A DNA stretch of 40,391 nucleotides from Candidatus Zhuqueibacterota bacterium (GTDB lineage Bacteria > Zhuqueibacterota > Zhuqueibacteria > Residuimicrobiales > Residuimicrobiaceae), in contig CAUJEL010000054.1 in the NCBI GenBank assembly GCA_963169875.1, positions 1 through 40,391 of the forward strand, in the 5' to 3' direction. Position numbers and translations under genes: made by a program. This document shows, in pieces, positions 23,708 to 33,161 of the stretch (its first letter is position 1; each line of letters begins with the position of its first letter). Under the pieces are notes generated by a model. That model did not search any database, was not told the DNA's origin, and saw only the letters and a program-made list of their open reading frames with translations.

Positions 23708-24703
23708 CTAGATAGACTCAATAGACTCAGCAACAGATAACATGGTACTATGCTGTTGCTGGAATTGCAGCAAACTGGCACGGACTTTAAAAATATCGTT
23801 CTGGCGGAAAAGCTCTTCCCGAAACTGAGTGACGTGTTCGCCGCCTTTGAGATAATAAGAGATATGTTTACGCATATTAAAAACCGCCACGCGGGCTCCA
23901 TAGAACCGTTCTTGCGCTTCGAGATGGCGAATGCACATGGCCAGTCGCTCTTCGAAGGAAGGTGGCGGAATGATCACACCATCCTTGAGGTATTCAACAA
24001 CCTGTTTGAAAATCCACGGATTACCGCGGGCAGCCCGTCCGATCATAACCAGATCACAGCCTGTCTCATCCAGCATGCGCCTGGCATCCTGCGCCGTATT
24101 GACATCGCCGTTACCAATGACTGGAATGGAGACCGCCTTCTTGACGTCCGCGATCAAACGCCAGTCAGCCTGACCCTTGAAGCCCATCTTTTGCGTGCGC
24201 GGATGAATGGTGACTGCCGCAATGCCCACATCCTGCAGACGCTGACAGGCCTCTACCACGACGGTTTCCTGCCATCCGGCTCGCAGTTTGGCCGTGACCG
24301 GAATCGCAGTGGCCGTCACAACCGCTGTGCCAATGGATTGAATGGACTGCAGATCGCGCATCAGCGCGGATCCGCCGCCGCGGCGTACGACCTTTTTGGC
24401 CGGGCAGCCGAAATTGATGTCGATGAAATCTGGTTCCAGTTCGGCGACGATTTTTGCAGCCGCCGCCATGGTCTCCGCTTCGGCGCCGAATAACTGCACG
24501 CCAATGGGCCGTTCCTCCGGGGAGAAACGGCATATGTCAAGGGTACGCTTGCGATTGCGTACCAGCGCGTCCGCGCTGGCCATTTCGGTGTAAATGAGCC
24601 CTACCCCGAATTCCTTGCATATACGCCTGAAAACCGAATCGGTCCAACCGGCCAATGGTGCGAGAACCACGGGATTGTCAATTTGTCTGCCCGCTAAAAT
24701 CAC
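23708..24703 (-). CDS. dusB: tRNA-dihydrouridine synthase (DusB-type)
   Basis: This 331-aa FMN protein has APLAGWTDSVFR at the N-terminus, the catalytic cysteine 100 in DINFGCPAKKV, KLRAGW, HPRTQKMGF and GNGDVNTAQDA, and ends in a helical RNA-binding domain. It reduces specific uridines in tRNA with NADPH. The start is GTG 24703 with a poor ribosome site; no better start keeps the conserved N-terminus. Confidence 0.94.
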   Translation of the reverse strand: MILAGRQIDNPVVLAPLAGWTDSVFRRICKEFGVGLIYTEMASADALVRNRKRTLDICRFSPEERPIGVQLFGAEAETMAAAAKIVAELEPDFIDINFGCPAKKVVRRGGGSALMRDLQSIQSIGTAVVTATAIPVTAKLRAGWQETVVVEACQRLQDVGIAAVTIHPRTQKMGFKGQADWRLIADVKKAVSIPVIGNGDVNTAQDARRMLDETGCDLVMIGRAARGNPWIFKQVVEYLKDGVIIPPPSFEERLAMCIRHLEAQERFYGARVAVFNMRKHISYYLKGGEHVTQFREELFRQNDIFKVRASLLQFQQQHSTMLSVAESIESI

Positions 24704-25150
24704 AAGTTAATATAGATGTTTAAATATTTTTAAGCAAGGCTTTCTTTGCGCATGCGCAGGAGCCCGCTGTGAGGTTGCGGCAGGCGCAGAATGTCTGATT
24801 CGATGCAGCCTAAAAGCATGCCGAAACTTTTAAAGCTGAATCGCACGTTTTTTCTCCGTGCCTCTGTGTCCTGGTGGTAAAATCTTTTACCACGGAGGCA
24901 CAGAGCCACAGAGAAAGCCTGACTCAGTTTATGTCGAAGCATCGTCTTCTGCATGACAGGTACAATTATAAAAATGTCATTCTTGCAAGAATCTTTTAGC
25001 GTCTTCGCCGAGATCTGCCGCGGATGCTGAAAGATGGTTACACCATGACAAGTGGGGGATTGGCATGGACGGTGCTATCCGGGCGAACGCATTTTAAAAA
25101 ATCCTTGCAGGCCTCTTCTCAGGCCGATCCGGCTGCTTCGCGCAGCAAAC
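24704..25150. other. Intergenic region with hairpin repeat, no gene
   Basis: The 447 bp between GH97 and dusB (both leftward) contain a large imperfect inverted repeat (24851-24916). Apart from that they hold a short leftward frame (24730-24954) that runs through the repeat and looks accidental. The dusB promoter should lie here, but no clear -10/-35 was seen. A weak hairpin with TTTTTT near 25096-25120 might end the GH97 message. Confidence 0.6.
24851..24916. repeat. Imperfect 32-bp inverted repeat (CACGGAGGCACAGAG type)
   Basis: Arms 24851-24882 and 24885-24916 are reverse complements with a few mismatches and a 2-nt loop. The right arm holds ACCACGGAGGCACAGAG. Similar phrases are scattered in intergenic DNA of many environmental bacteria (from memory, not searched). 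A mobile, non-coding MITE-like origin is plausible; function is unknown. Confidence 0.75.
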
Positions 25151-27121
25151 TCATGGTTGCAGCGGTTTAACCCGCGCGACCCAGCCTCCCCCCTCGGCAA
25201 GCTGCAGGGTCAGCGTCGAACGGGCTGTCACCTCTTCCGTGCCGGTGCTGTAATCCATGGCACAGCGGCCGGCATTGATGCCGTCGGCAAAATAATGCAT
25301 CTCATACCCGCCGGAAGCCAAAAAATCCAACGAAACGGTCAAGTCTCTCGCTTTTTCATTGTTCATGGCGCCGATGTACCACTCCGCCCCGCTGCGGCGT
25401 GCAACCACTACATACTCGCCCGCACTGGCCTGCAGAACCCGTGTCTCATCCCACTGCACCGGAACCCCCGCCATGAAAGCGGTGCAGCCCGGCTCCGCCA
25501 GATAACGGCTGGGCGAATCCGCAAGCATTTGCAGCGGACTCTCGTAAACCACATACATCGCCATCTGCTGACAGCGGGTAGTCTGACTCATGGGGAGATC
25601 GAAAATCACTTGAAATTGCCGCGCCTGGGCGTTGACCATGGCGCCCGGCGTATAATCCATGGGCCCCACGGCCATGCGCGTAAATGGCAGGATCAGATTG
25701 TGCGTCGGGGTGAGTTCCCTGGACCATTTGTTATGTTCCAGGCCTTTGACGCCTTCCCGCGTCAGCACATTTGGATAAGCGCGATCCAGGCCGGCCGGCT
25801 TGTATGCGCCGTGGAAATCCACCAACAGCTTGCGCGCGGCGGCCTCGCGGGCGATCATCCAGTAATAGTTGACCATATATTGATCGTCCCGCTGCATGAA
25901 ATCAACCTTGATGCCTTGGACGCCCCAGACGGCGAAACGGTCCAGCGCCGGCTGCAGCTGATCCAGCAGCGTCTTCCAGGTGACCCAGAGGATAACGCTC
26001 ACTTTTTTCTCGCGGCCATAGCGAATCAGCTCAGGGACATCAATGTCCGGATTGGGCGAGAGCAGATCGCCCAGTTTGTACCAGCCTTCATCCAGAATTA
26101 TATATTCAATGCCATAGCGGCTGGCAAAATCGATGTAATATTTGTAGGTAGCTGTATTGAGTCCGGCCTTGAAAGGCACATTCCAGACATTGTTGGCATT
26201 CCACCAGTCCCAGGCTACCTTACCCGGCTTGATCCAATCTGTTGAGCTTATCTGTGTGGACTGTGAGAGCTTGAAAACCATCGTGTTTTCCAGCAGATGT
26301 CCATCCCGTTCCGTGATGAGCAGGAATCGCCAGGGGAATGCGCGCGCACCTTTGGTCTCGGCGATATAATCGGCTCTTTCGATGGGTTTGACATCGCGAT
26401 CCGAGGTGACGCTATCGCGGAGCACCACCTGCGGAAAACGTCCCTTGAGCTGGTACAAAGAGGATTTGTCACCGCTCAGCCACATGCCCGGATAATCCTG
26501 CAGATCCGCTTCGCTGATGAGCGCCTTGAACCCTTGAGGCAGCGACACCAGCGCCGGGGTATATGCCCTGCGATGATCATTGAGTTCACCGAGATGCAGC
26601 AATTTATATGCTTGCTCCTGATGAGAGTAAAAGCTGGGCTCTTCGGCAAAATAGAGTGCATGATCGCCACCGAAGGCAAAGGTAGACAGTTCATCCACAA
26701 TGCGGATAACGCCTTTTTTACGCGTGACGAAGCGGTAAGCGATGCCATCGTCATAAGCGCGAAAGACCACGCTGAAATCCCCGGAAAAATCAAGGATCAT
26801 CTCGTTGAAATGGTCGCGGACGCGATCGAAACGGGTTCGCACGACCGGGACCAGAATTTGATCCACCTGACGGCGCTGCACCTTTTTCAACGCACTGGAG
26901 GGTCCCAGCACCTTACCGTCGCCAAGCGTCAGCGAGATGGGAGACGGCAGCAGCATGACCTTGCCCGCGTAGCTGAGCGACCAGGCCAGCTGTTCTCCGG
27001 TCTCCACGCGGACCAGGAGCAAATCGTTCGGAGAAGATAAATCCACAACCTTGCCTTGCGCGAAGGAGTCCATCGCAGCCAGAAAAATGAGGCACACTGC
27101 CAGCAGTGAACGGTAGATCAT
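25151..27121 (-). CDS. Secreted glycoside hydrolase family 97
   Basis: This 656-aa protein has a signal peptide (MIYRSLLAVCLIFLAAMDSFA); ATG 27121 has AGGAG 7 nt upstream. The N-terminal beta-sandwich (to ~270) is followed by a TIM barrel with YIILDEGWYKLGD, GIKVDFMQRDDQ (Asp ~407), and LTREGVKGLEHNKW (Glu ~456 and ~462), all typical of GH97. The family splits into inverting alpha-glucosidases (SusB) and retaining alpha-galactosidases; an aspartate nucleophile after KV fits the retaining type, as do its GH27 and mutarotase neighbours. Substrate is inferred. It is separated from GH27 upstream by two hairpins, so it may have its own promoter. Confidence 0.9.
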   Translation of the reverse strand: MIYRSLLAVCLIFLAAMDSFAQGKVVDLSSPNDLLLVRVETGEQLAWSLSYAGKVMLLPSPISLTLGDGKVLGPSSALKKVQRRQVDQILVPVVRTRFDRVRDHFNEMILDFSGDFSVVFRAYDDGIAYRFVTRKKGVIRIVDELSTFAFGGDHALYFAEEPSFYSHQEQAYKLLHLGELNDHRRAYTPALVSLPQGFKALISEADLQDYPGMWLSGDKSSLYQLKGRFPQVVLRDSVTSDRDVKPIERADYIAETKGARAFPWRFLLITERDGHLLENTMVFKLSQSTQISSTDWIKPGKVAWDWWNANNVWNVPFKAGLNTATYKYYIDFASRYGIEYIILDEGWYKLGDLLSPNPDIDVPELIRYGREKKVSVILWVTWKTLLDQLQPALDRFAVWGVQGIKVDFMQRDDQYMVNYYWMIAREAAARKLLVDFHGAYKPAGLDRAYPNVLTREGVKGLEHNKWSRELTPTHNLILPFTRMAVGPMDYTPGAMVNAQARQFQVIFDLPMSQTTRCQQMAMYVVYESPLQMLADSPSRYLAEPGCTAFMAGVPVQWDETRVLQASAGEYVVVARRSGAEWYIGAMNNEKARDLTVSLDFLASGGYEMHYFADGINAGRCAMDYSTGTEEVTARSTLTLQLAEGGGWVARVKPLQP

Positions 27122-27434
27122 GTGGGGTCTCCTGATTTCTTTAAGTGATTGCCAGTTTACAAAACTGGCGAAAGTTACGTCAAGTTCCAAGTGGACGAGT
27201 CTCGTTGACCTGCAACCGGGCGCGATATCGTGATTATTATGGTTCAGTTCAGCATATCAGAAAGCGTCAAGTTGTCATTGCATTCCTCATATACAATAAA
27301 AATGCCTCCCCCCCCGATGTCATTCTGAAAGAATCTTTGACGGCCAGCCACCAGGATTGGCTGTCTATGGCACCTCCTGCGCCGGCGCGGCTGCTCACCG
27401 CTTATCCAAAAAATGCCTTCTGCAGGACAGTTTG

Positions 27435-27462
27435 GGCAGGGTGCGGCAAGCCGCACCCTGCC
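27435..27462. terminator. Perfect 13-bp hairpin downstream of GH27
   Basis: GGCAGGGTGCGGC (27435-27447) and its exact complement (27450-27462) flank a 2-nt AA loop. It lies about 60 bp after the GH27 stop. There is no T-run on either strand, so it may act as a Rho-dependent end, an RNA 3' stabiliser, or a repeat. Confidence 0.55.
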
Positions 27463-27473
27463 ATTGAACCTTA

Positions 27474-27495
27474 CGCACAACCGAATCGTTGTGCG
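27474..27495. terminator. Second hairpin just after GH27
   Basis: CGCACAAC (27474-27481) pairs with GTTGTGCG (27488-27495) around a 6-nt loop, 27 bp after the GH27 stop. With the hairpin at 27435-27462 it forms a pair marking the 3' end of the GH2-mutarotase-GH27 transcript. Confidence 0.5.
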
Positions 27496-27521
27496 GCCAG
27501 CCTCCCTTTGCTCATGCCCGA

Positions 27522-29480
27522 TTATATCTGCCGCAGCAGCACCAGACAGGCGCCATGGGCCGGAACCTCGCGGCTGAAGCGGTCACGGTAAACGCCCAGA
27601 TCCTTCTGCCGCCATAGATCTCGCACCGTCTGTCCGCCGCTGATTCCCAAAGAATTCCAATCCACAGAAACAACGCTCTTTTCACGGTTAGGGTTGAACA
27701 GCCCCACCGCCAGGCTGCCATCCTCCATCTTTTTCACCCAAACCTCCACCCCGCCGTGCTGTTTGACGCGCGATGCCTGAACGCCCAGCGGGTCCTGATT
27801 CACCGCCAGAACCTCGTCATTGGTCAAAAGATTGAGCGTAAAGGCATCCAGGCGCGTGAGGTCGCAGCCGATCAGCAGCGGTGACGCCAGCAGCGACCAC
27901 AGGGTGATGTGGGTATATTGCTCATCCGCCGTCAGCCGGGTCGGATGCAGATTGGGTCCCCAGCCCACGTATCCGACCACCAGCATGTCCGGATCATTCC
28001 AATGCCCCGGACCAGCGTGCCATTCATGGCCTGCTTGTGAAAAGCCAATCCCGGACATACTGGACCATGAATCCACGATATCTCCGGTGGTGCGCCAACT
28101 GTTGCCGCCCACCTCCGCACCCCACTTCCAAACCTCCCCCATGCCGTACTGACACAGACTGAACACGATATCGCGATCGGCGCGATCCAGGGCCGCGCGC
28201 ATCACATGATACGGCTTTTGGTAATCCTCCAGCGACGGCTGCCGGGCGATTTCTCCGTAGGAACACCAGTCATATTTCAAATAATCGAAACCCCATTCGG
28301 CGAACTGCAGGGCATCCTGCTCCTCATGCTGATAAGAGGCCGCGTATCCGGCGCAGGTCAGCGGTCCAGGCGAGGAATAAATGCCGGTTTTCAAACCCAG
28401 GCCATGGATATAATCGGTCAATGCGCGCATATCCGGAAACTTGGCATTGGTGCGAATCCGTCCCTGGCTGTCCCGTTCGCGGCCCCCCAGACCTGGATCC
28501 GCATCGCCCGGTTTAATGGCCCAGCAGTCGTCGATATTGATATAACTCCAGCCATGATCCGCCAGACCGCTTGCAATCAGAGCCTGCGCGGCGGAGCGCA
28601 CCTGACGGTCATCCACGGCGCAGGCGAAGCAGTTCCAGCTGTTCCATCCCAGCGGCGGCGTCAAGGCGATCTGATCCCCGATCACAATCTTGAAAAGGAG
28701 CGTGGCCGCACCGAGCCGGTTCGCCGCTGTCAAAGTGACCGGATAGGTGCCCTTGGCGTCCGCTTTGCCGCTGATGATGCCGCTGTTGCCATCCAGCTCG
28801 AGACCGGCGGGCAGACCGGAGGCTGAAAATTTCATCGGCCGCTCGCCTGTTGCCGGAATCCGGTAGAGAAAAGGCCGGCCGGGCCGGCCGCCGTAGATGC
28901 GGGCGCCATTGATGCGCGGCTCGGGACGCGGTGATGGTGTCAGGACATAAGGTTCCGGTTTTGGCGTCACCCTGGCCGTTGGCTTGACTCCACGATACAG
29001 AATAAAAGCGTCCGCCCAATCCGCGTGGTCCCAACCGATGCCATCACCACCATCTTCCACCATCAACTCGAGGAGTTTGACCCCTTGCAAATCGACCTCC
29101 ACGGGAAATGCCGCTTCGCGAAAATGCAGGATCGGGCTCTTGAACACCTGCCTGCGATCTGCGTGCACCAGAAACTGTATGGAGGGCCGCTGCTGGTTGG
29201 CATCATCATCCACTCCCACCATGGCTTTGAAACGTTCCGCCTCGCCATCCAGGTTGATGGCGTAATAGCTCACAGCGTGAGTGCCGACGCCGTGTTCAAA
29301 AATGCGGCCATTGATGGTGATGGTCTTGCCCTCGATGGATCGATTGGCGTGGGGCTCGCCCCAGCCGATTTCCATCTGCGACAAATCGAGATCGGCGAGC
29401 CACAGTGTGTCCGGCGCCTGACCGAAAAGCGCGCCCGCCCATAAATTAACCGCAAGAATGATCAACAATTTTTTCTGCAT
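27522..29480 (-). CDS. Secreted GH27 alpha-galactosidase with NPCBM module
   Basis: This 652-aa protein has a signal peptide (MQKKLLIILAVNLWAGALFG). Residues ~25-165 form an NPCBM-type carbohydrate-binding module (GKTITINGRIFEHGVGTHA). A short Ig-like putative domain follows (~205-275, FSASGLPAGLELDGNSGIISG). The GH27 barrel begins LGWNSWNCF; the nucleophile is Asp ~404 in KYDWC and the acid/base is Asp ~498 in WNDPDMLVVG. GH27 enzymes release alpha-linked galactose, rarely N-acetylgalactosamine or arabinose. The ATG is 3 nt after the mutarotase stop, so the two are cotranscribed. Confidence 0.93.
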   Translation of the reverse strand: MQKKLLIILAVNLWAGALFGQAPDTLWLADLDLSQMEIGWGEPHANRSIEGKTITINGRIFEHGVGTHAVSYYAINLDGEAERFKAMVGVDDDANQQRPSIQFLVHADRRQVFKSPILHFREAAFPVEVDLQGVKLLELMVEDGGDGIGWDHADWADAFILYRGVKPTARVTPKPEPYVLTPSPRPEPRINGARIYGGRPGRPFLYRIPATGERPMKFSASGLPAGLELDGNSGIISGKADAKGTYPVTLTAANRLGAATLLFKIVIGDQIALTPPLGWNSWNCFACAVDDRQVRSAAQALIASGLADHGWSYINIDDCWAIKPGDADPGLGGRERDSQGRIRTNAKFPDMRALTDYIHGLGLKTGIYSSPGPLTCAGYAASYQHEEQDALQFAEWGFDYLKYDWCSYGEIARQPSLEDYQKPYHVMRAALDRADRDIVFSLCQYGMGEVWKWGAEVGGNSWRTTGDIVDSWSSMSGIGFSQAGHEWHAGPGHWNDPDMLVVGYVGWGPNLHPTRLTADEQYTHITLWSLLASPLLIGCDLTRLDAFTLNLLTNDEVLAVNQDPLGVQASRVKQHGGVEVWVKKMEDGSLAVGLFNPNREKSVVSVDWNSLGISGGQTVRDLWRQKDLGVYRDRFSREVPAHGACLVLLRQI

Positions 29481-29483
29481 GGT

Positions 29484-30617
29484 TCACCGGACAGAAAATT
29501 GATACATGGTGGTTTGCGTATAGGTTTCACCCGGCCGCAGCACCACAGAAGGAAAATCCGGCTTGTTGGGAGACTCGGGATAGTGCTGGGCCTCCAGGCA
29601 CAAACCGTAGCGATGATTGTAGCGTTTCCCTTCTTTTCCCGTAAAGGTGCCATCCAGGAAATTGCCGCAATAGAACTGCATGCCCGGCTCGGTGGTATAG
29701 ACCTCCATGTAACGGCCGCTGGAAGCCTCATAGACGCTGGCCGCCAGACCCAATTTCCCGGTCTCTTTTGTCAGTACCCAGTTATGATCATAGCCCTGGC
29801 CATACTGCAGCTGTTGATCAGCTTCACCGATGCGAGCGCCGATGGCGGTGGGCGTGGTGAAATCAAAGGGCGTCCCCTGCACCGGCCGCAATTCACCGCT
29901 GGGAATGAGGGTCTCATCCACAGGTGTGAAATAATCCGCCGCAATCATGAGTTCGTGTCCGAGGATGTCGCCTTCACCGTGGCCGGCGAGATTGAAGTAG
30001 CCATGATGGGTTGGGTTCACAATGGTCGCCTGATCCGTGGTGGCTAAATAGTCGATACGCAGTTGGTTGAGATTGGTGAGCCAATAGGTGACTTCCAGTT
30101 TGAGATTCCCCGGATACCCTTCTTCGCCATCCCTGCTGAGATAAAAAAGTTTTACCCCGACGGCGCTGTCCGATTTGACCGTCTCTGCGCTCCACAGGAC
30201 TTTATCAAAGCCAGCCACGCCGCCGTGGAGGTGATTGGGCCCATTGTTGGTGGCCAACTGATACGTCTTGCCATCCAGCGTGAATTGTCCTTTGCCGATG
30301 CGGTTGCCGTAGCGGCCGACGATGGCGCCAAAGTAGGGCGGCTCTTTGAGGTAATTATCTATCTTGTCAAAACCGAGGACGATATCGGCAAAGTTGCCGT
30401 TGCGGTCCGGCATGTACAGGCGGTTGACAATGGCGCCATAGGTGATCACCATGGCTTTGGCGCCCTGACTGTTGACGAGGGTGAACTGTTCCACTTGACG
30501 GCCATCAGGGAGCTTGCCGAATGGTGCGCGTTCCACTTTCATAAGAGATGCCTCCTTGCCACAAGAAACCAACATCAGCATTGTGATTGATAATAGAACA
30601 ACATACGATTTGAACAT
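29484..30617 (-). CDS. galM: Aldose 1-epimerase (galactose mutarotase) lipoprotein
   Basis: This 377-aa protein has a lipoprotein signal with lipobox LVSC, so it should be anchored outside the cytoplasm, unlike classical cytosolic GalM. Mutarotase motifs include YGAIVNRLYMPD, GRYGNRIGKGQF, NNGPNHLHGG, and NPTHHGYFNLAG with the catalytic histidine; the catalytic glutamate would lie near the C-terminus (LCLEAQHYPESPN). It interconverts alpha and beta anomers of galactose or glucose released by its neighbours. AAGGAGG precedes the ATG. It sits between GH2 and GH27. Confidence 0.93.
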   Translation of the reverse strand: MFKSYVVLLSITMLMLVSCGKEASLMKVERAPFGKLPDGRQVEQFTLVNSQGAKAMVITYGAIVNRLYMPDRNGNFADIVLGFDKIDNYLKEPPYFGAIVGRYGNRIGKGQFTLDGKTYQLATNNGPNHLHGGVAGFDKVLWSAETVKSDSAVGVKLFYLSRDGEEGYPGNLKLEVTYWLTNLNQLRIDYLATTDQATIVNPTHHGYFNLAGHGEGDILGHELMIAADYFTPVDETLIPSGELRPVQGTPFDFTTPTAIGARIGEADQQLQYGQGYDHNWVLTKETGKLGLAASVYEASSGRYMEVYTTEPGMQFYCGNFLDGTFTGKEGKRYNHRYGLCLEAQHYPESPNKPDFPSVVLRPGETYTQTTMYQFSVR

Positions 30618-30659
30618 GGTAAATTCCTCCTTAATGAATCCGTTAAAAATCCCTCTCGT

Positions 30660-33161
30660 TCATTCCACCATCACCTCATCGGCGAAAATCCACGCGGGCT
30701 GGCCGGCACCCGGATGGCCCGCTGGACAAACCTGTGTATTCAAACTTTTGATTTTTACATATCGGGCTGGATGATCGTTTATATCCACCGTCAGGGTTGT
30801 CTCGAAAGCGCCGCGCTGATCCACGCCCTGAGCAGGTGTTGTGCTTCCAGCAGCTCTAAAGTTGACACCATCGCTCGACAAAAAGACTTCCATGGCGCGC
30901 GGCAGGAATATCCAGGCGCCATAATCCTGGAGAAAATGGCCGCTGACCCGGCGCAGCGGCTGTTCTGAGCCGAGGTCGATCACCACTTCCATATTCTTTT
31001 CCTGCCAGCCCGACCAGCAGCCATCGTTGTAATGTGCCGAACCGAGCAGGCCATCCACCAGTGTCGCCGCGCCACCGCCATACTTGGGACTGGAAGACGT
31101 GATCAATTCAGGAGTCCGGCCCAAGGCGGCATGCACATATAGATCGCGGGACACGATGCCGCCGCAGTCTGCCTCAGCACAGGCAACCGCAGACAACCTG
31201 CATGTGCGATCCACCCGCACAGGTGCGCCATAGCGCGTGGAGAGAGGCGACGGTTCTGATCCATCCAGGGTGTAGTGTATGGGTTCACCTTTGCGCGTCT
31301 TCATGGTCACCAGCACGGAGCGTGAAACGGCATCGGCAGAAAACTGCACCTGCGGCAGAGAGGGCAGTTGATCCGTGTGCAGGCGACGAACACGGCTGGT
31401 GTCAAGTTTGATGACGCGGCGGTCATAGGTCATCAGGCCATTGGCTTCAGTCTCGACATCGGTGGTTTGGGTATAAACCGCAGCGGACAGCCCGGGCTCA
31501 TCAACCAGTTGCCACACCTGTGACCACAACTGTTCATAGCGCCGGCGCAGGTCGGAAAAATCGGTCATGTTTTGATAGCCCCAGTTTTCGCTGGTCCACA
31601 TGTGATCCCTGACTTTCAAACCCAGGCCGCCGAATTCACCGAGTACCGCGGCCCGGTTCACTTGCGGTTGTGGTGAATCAGGCCCGGGATAGCGATGCCA
31701 GTCATTGACATCGCCGCCCCCGCGATCCGTCCATCCGCTCGCCTGATTCACCAATCGCGTCGGGTCCTGCTGGCGTATGAATTGTACAACCTGGTCACTC
31801 TCGAACTGGCCCCACCCTTCATTAAAGGGCACCCACATGATGATGGAGGGATGGTTGAAATGAGTGGCGATCATACGCTCCAGCTCCAGATAATACTGCT
31901 GTGCCGATTCCGGCGTGCGGGTGATATCCGCATCATCGCCGCCGATGAAGGCATCCCCGCTGGGCATATCCTGCCACACCAGCAAGCCGAGCCGGTCGCA
32001 CCAGTAATAGAAGCGCCGCGATTCCACTTTGACGTGCTTGCGCAGCATATTGAATCCCATGGCTTTGAGCACGCGCAAATCGTAGACCATCGCCTCCTCG
32101 CACGGCGGCGTATAGAGGCCGTCCGGCCAGAATCCCTGATCCAGAGGGCCCGTCTGAAACACAAATTTGTTGTTCAGTAACAGCCTGGTGACGCCGTTTG
32201 CGTCCGCCCCCACGGCGATTTTTCGCAATCCGGCATAGGAGCGGATTTGGTCCATGATTTTGCCACCACGGCGCAGGATCATTTCAATATCATATAAATG
32301 CGGACTCGATGGCGACCATAATTTTGGATTTGCCAAGGTCAGCTTGCCGGATGCCATCGCCGCAAAAGAGGCCTGTGCCACCACATCCTCTCCATCGGCA
32401 ACCTTGACATCGATGCGGTCTTGCGTGCTTGCTTCCCATGTGAACGCCGATAAAAACAAGGCCCCTTCATCCGCATCTGCAACGATTTTGAGGTCTTGAA
32501 TAAAGGTCGCTGAAACGGGTTCGAGCCAAACGGTGCCCCAGATGCCGGTGCTGGGCGTGTAAAAGATGCCGCCCGGCTTCAGGACTTGTTTACCGCGCGG
32601 TTGTGTGCCGCTGTCCGTTGGATCCGACACCGCGACGAGCACTTCCTGCTCTTCGCCCTTTTTCAGCGCGGAGGTTATATCAAAATAAAAAGGATCGTAG
32701 CCACCGCGATGCGCTCCTGCACGGGAGCCATTGATCCACACCTCGGTCTCCCAATCAACGGCTTCAAAATGCAGAAGGATTCGATCATGACGCCATGCTT
32801 GTGGCAGCGAAAAGGTCCGTTTATACCACAACCGCTGCTTTTCATCCACCCTCTGCTGCACGCCGGAAAGCGCGGACTCGACCGGAAACGGCACCAGGAT
32901 CTCCCCGGAAAAGTCGGCTGGCTTTACCACCTCTTTGGCCGTAATGGCATATGACCATAAGCCATTGAGATTAAGCCATCGTGAGCGCTGCAACTGCGGT
33001 CGCGGGTATTCGGGATGCACATTTTTCGGGTTCGGCACCTCAGACCAGGGTGTGGACAATTGCGGTTTTTGCGCCACCCAGGCGGAAGACGCAGGCGAAT
33101 ACATAATGAACAGGAGCGATGATAGGAGTATGGATTTTATGACAAGATGGGACCGCAGCAC
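30660..33161 (-). CDS. Secreted GH2 beta-galactosidase-like enzyme with F5/8C module
   Basis: This 833-aa protein starts at GTG 33161 (GGAG 8 nt upstream); an upstream TTG at 33179 lacks a site. A signal peptide (LLSSLLFIMYSPASSA) is followed by the GH2 sugar-binding domain (~60-220), an Ig-like domain and the TIM barrel. The barrel has the acid/base Glu ~448 in WVPFNEGWGQFE and the nucleophile Glu ~509 in VLGEFGG. The C-terminus has a chitobiase-type beta-sandwich (HYTLDGSEPSP) and an F5/8 type C (discoidin) sugar-binding module (~700-833). GH2 covers beta-galactosidase, mannosidase and glucuronidase; galactosidase is suggested only by neighbours. It is the first gene of the GH operon, 42 bp before the mutarotase. 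Confidence 0.88.
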   Translation of the reverse strand: MLRSHLVIKSILLSSLLFIMYSPASSAWVAQKPQLSTPWSEVPNPKNVHPEYPRPQLQRSRWLNLNGLWSYAITAKEVVKPADFSGEILVPFPVESALSGVQQRVDEKQRLWYKRTFSLPQAWRHDRILLHFEAVDWETEVWINGSRAGAHRGGYDPFYFDITSALKKGEEQEVLVAVSDPTDSGTQPRGKQVLKPGGIFYTPSTGIWGTVWLEPVSATFIQDLKIVADADEGALFLSAFTWEASTQDRIDVKVADGEDVVAQASFAAMASGKLTLANPKLWSPSSPHLYDIEMILRRGGKIMDQIRSYAGLRKIAVGADANGVTRLLLNNKFVFQTGPLDQGFWPDGLYTPPCEEAMVYDLRVLKAMGFNMLRKHVKVESRRFYYWCDRLGLLVWQDMPSGDAFIGGDDADITRTPESAQQYYLELERMIATHFNHPSIIMWVPFNEGWGQFESDQVVQFIRQQDPTRLVNQASGWTDRGGGDVNDWHRYPGPDSPQPQVNRAAVLGEFGGLGLKVRDHMWTSENWGYQNMTDFSDLRRRYEQLWSQVWQLVDEPGLSAAVYTQTTDVETEANGLMTYDRRVIKLDTSRVRRLHTDQLPSLPQVQFSADAVSRSVLVTMKTRKGEPIHYTLDGSEPSPLSTRYGAPVRVDRTCRLSAVACAEADCGGIVSRDLYVHAALGRTPELITSSSPKYGGGAATLVDGLLGSAHYNDGCWSGWQEKNMEVVIDLGSEQPLRRVSGHFLQDYGAWIFLPRAMEVFLSSDGVNFRAAGSTTPAQGVDQRGAFETTLTVDINDHPARYVKIKSLNTQVCPAGHPGAGQPAWIFADEVMVE

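Larger units (their letters stand above)
27122..27521. other. Intergenic region with two hairpins, no gene
   Basis: This 400-bp space lies between GH27 and GH97 (both leftward). It holds the hairpins at 27435-27462 and 27474-27495, an eight-C run near 27308, and should contain the GH97 promoter. A short leftward frame (27244-27480) lacks support. Confidence 0.6.

Noticed and set aside
22264-23715. Rightward frame antisense to the cDPGS-like gene
   Set aside because: The leftward frame has a strong ribosome site and recognisable P-loop; the antisense frame shows no motif.
24730-24954. 74-aa leftward frame
   Set aside because: It runs through the inverted repeat at 24851-24916 and lacks a ribosome site or family.
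27244-27480. 78-aa leftward frame between GH27 and GH97
   Set aside because: It crosses the 13-bp hairpin and poly-C run and has no homologous feature.
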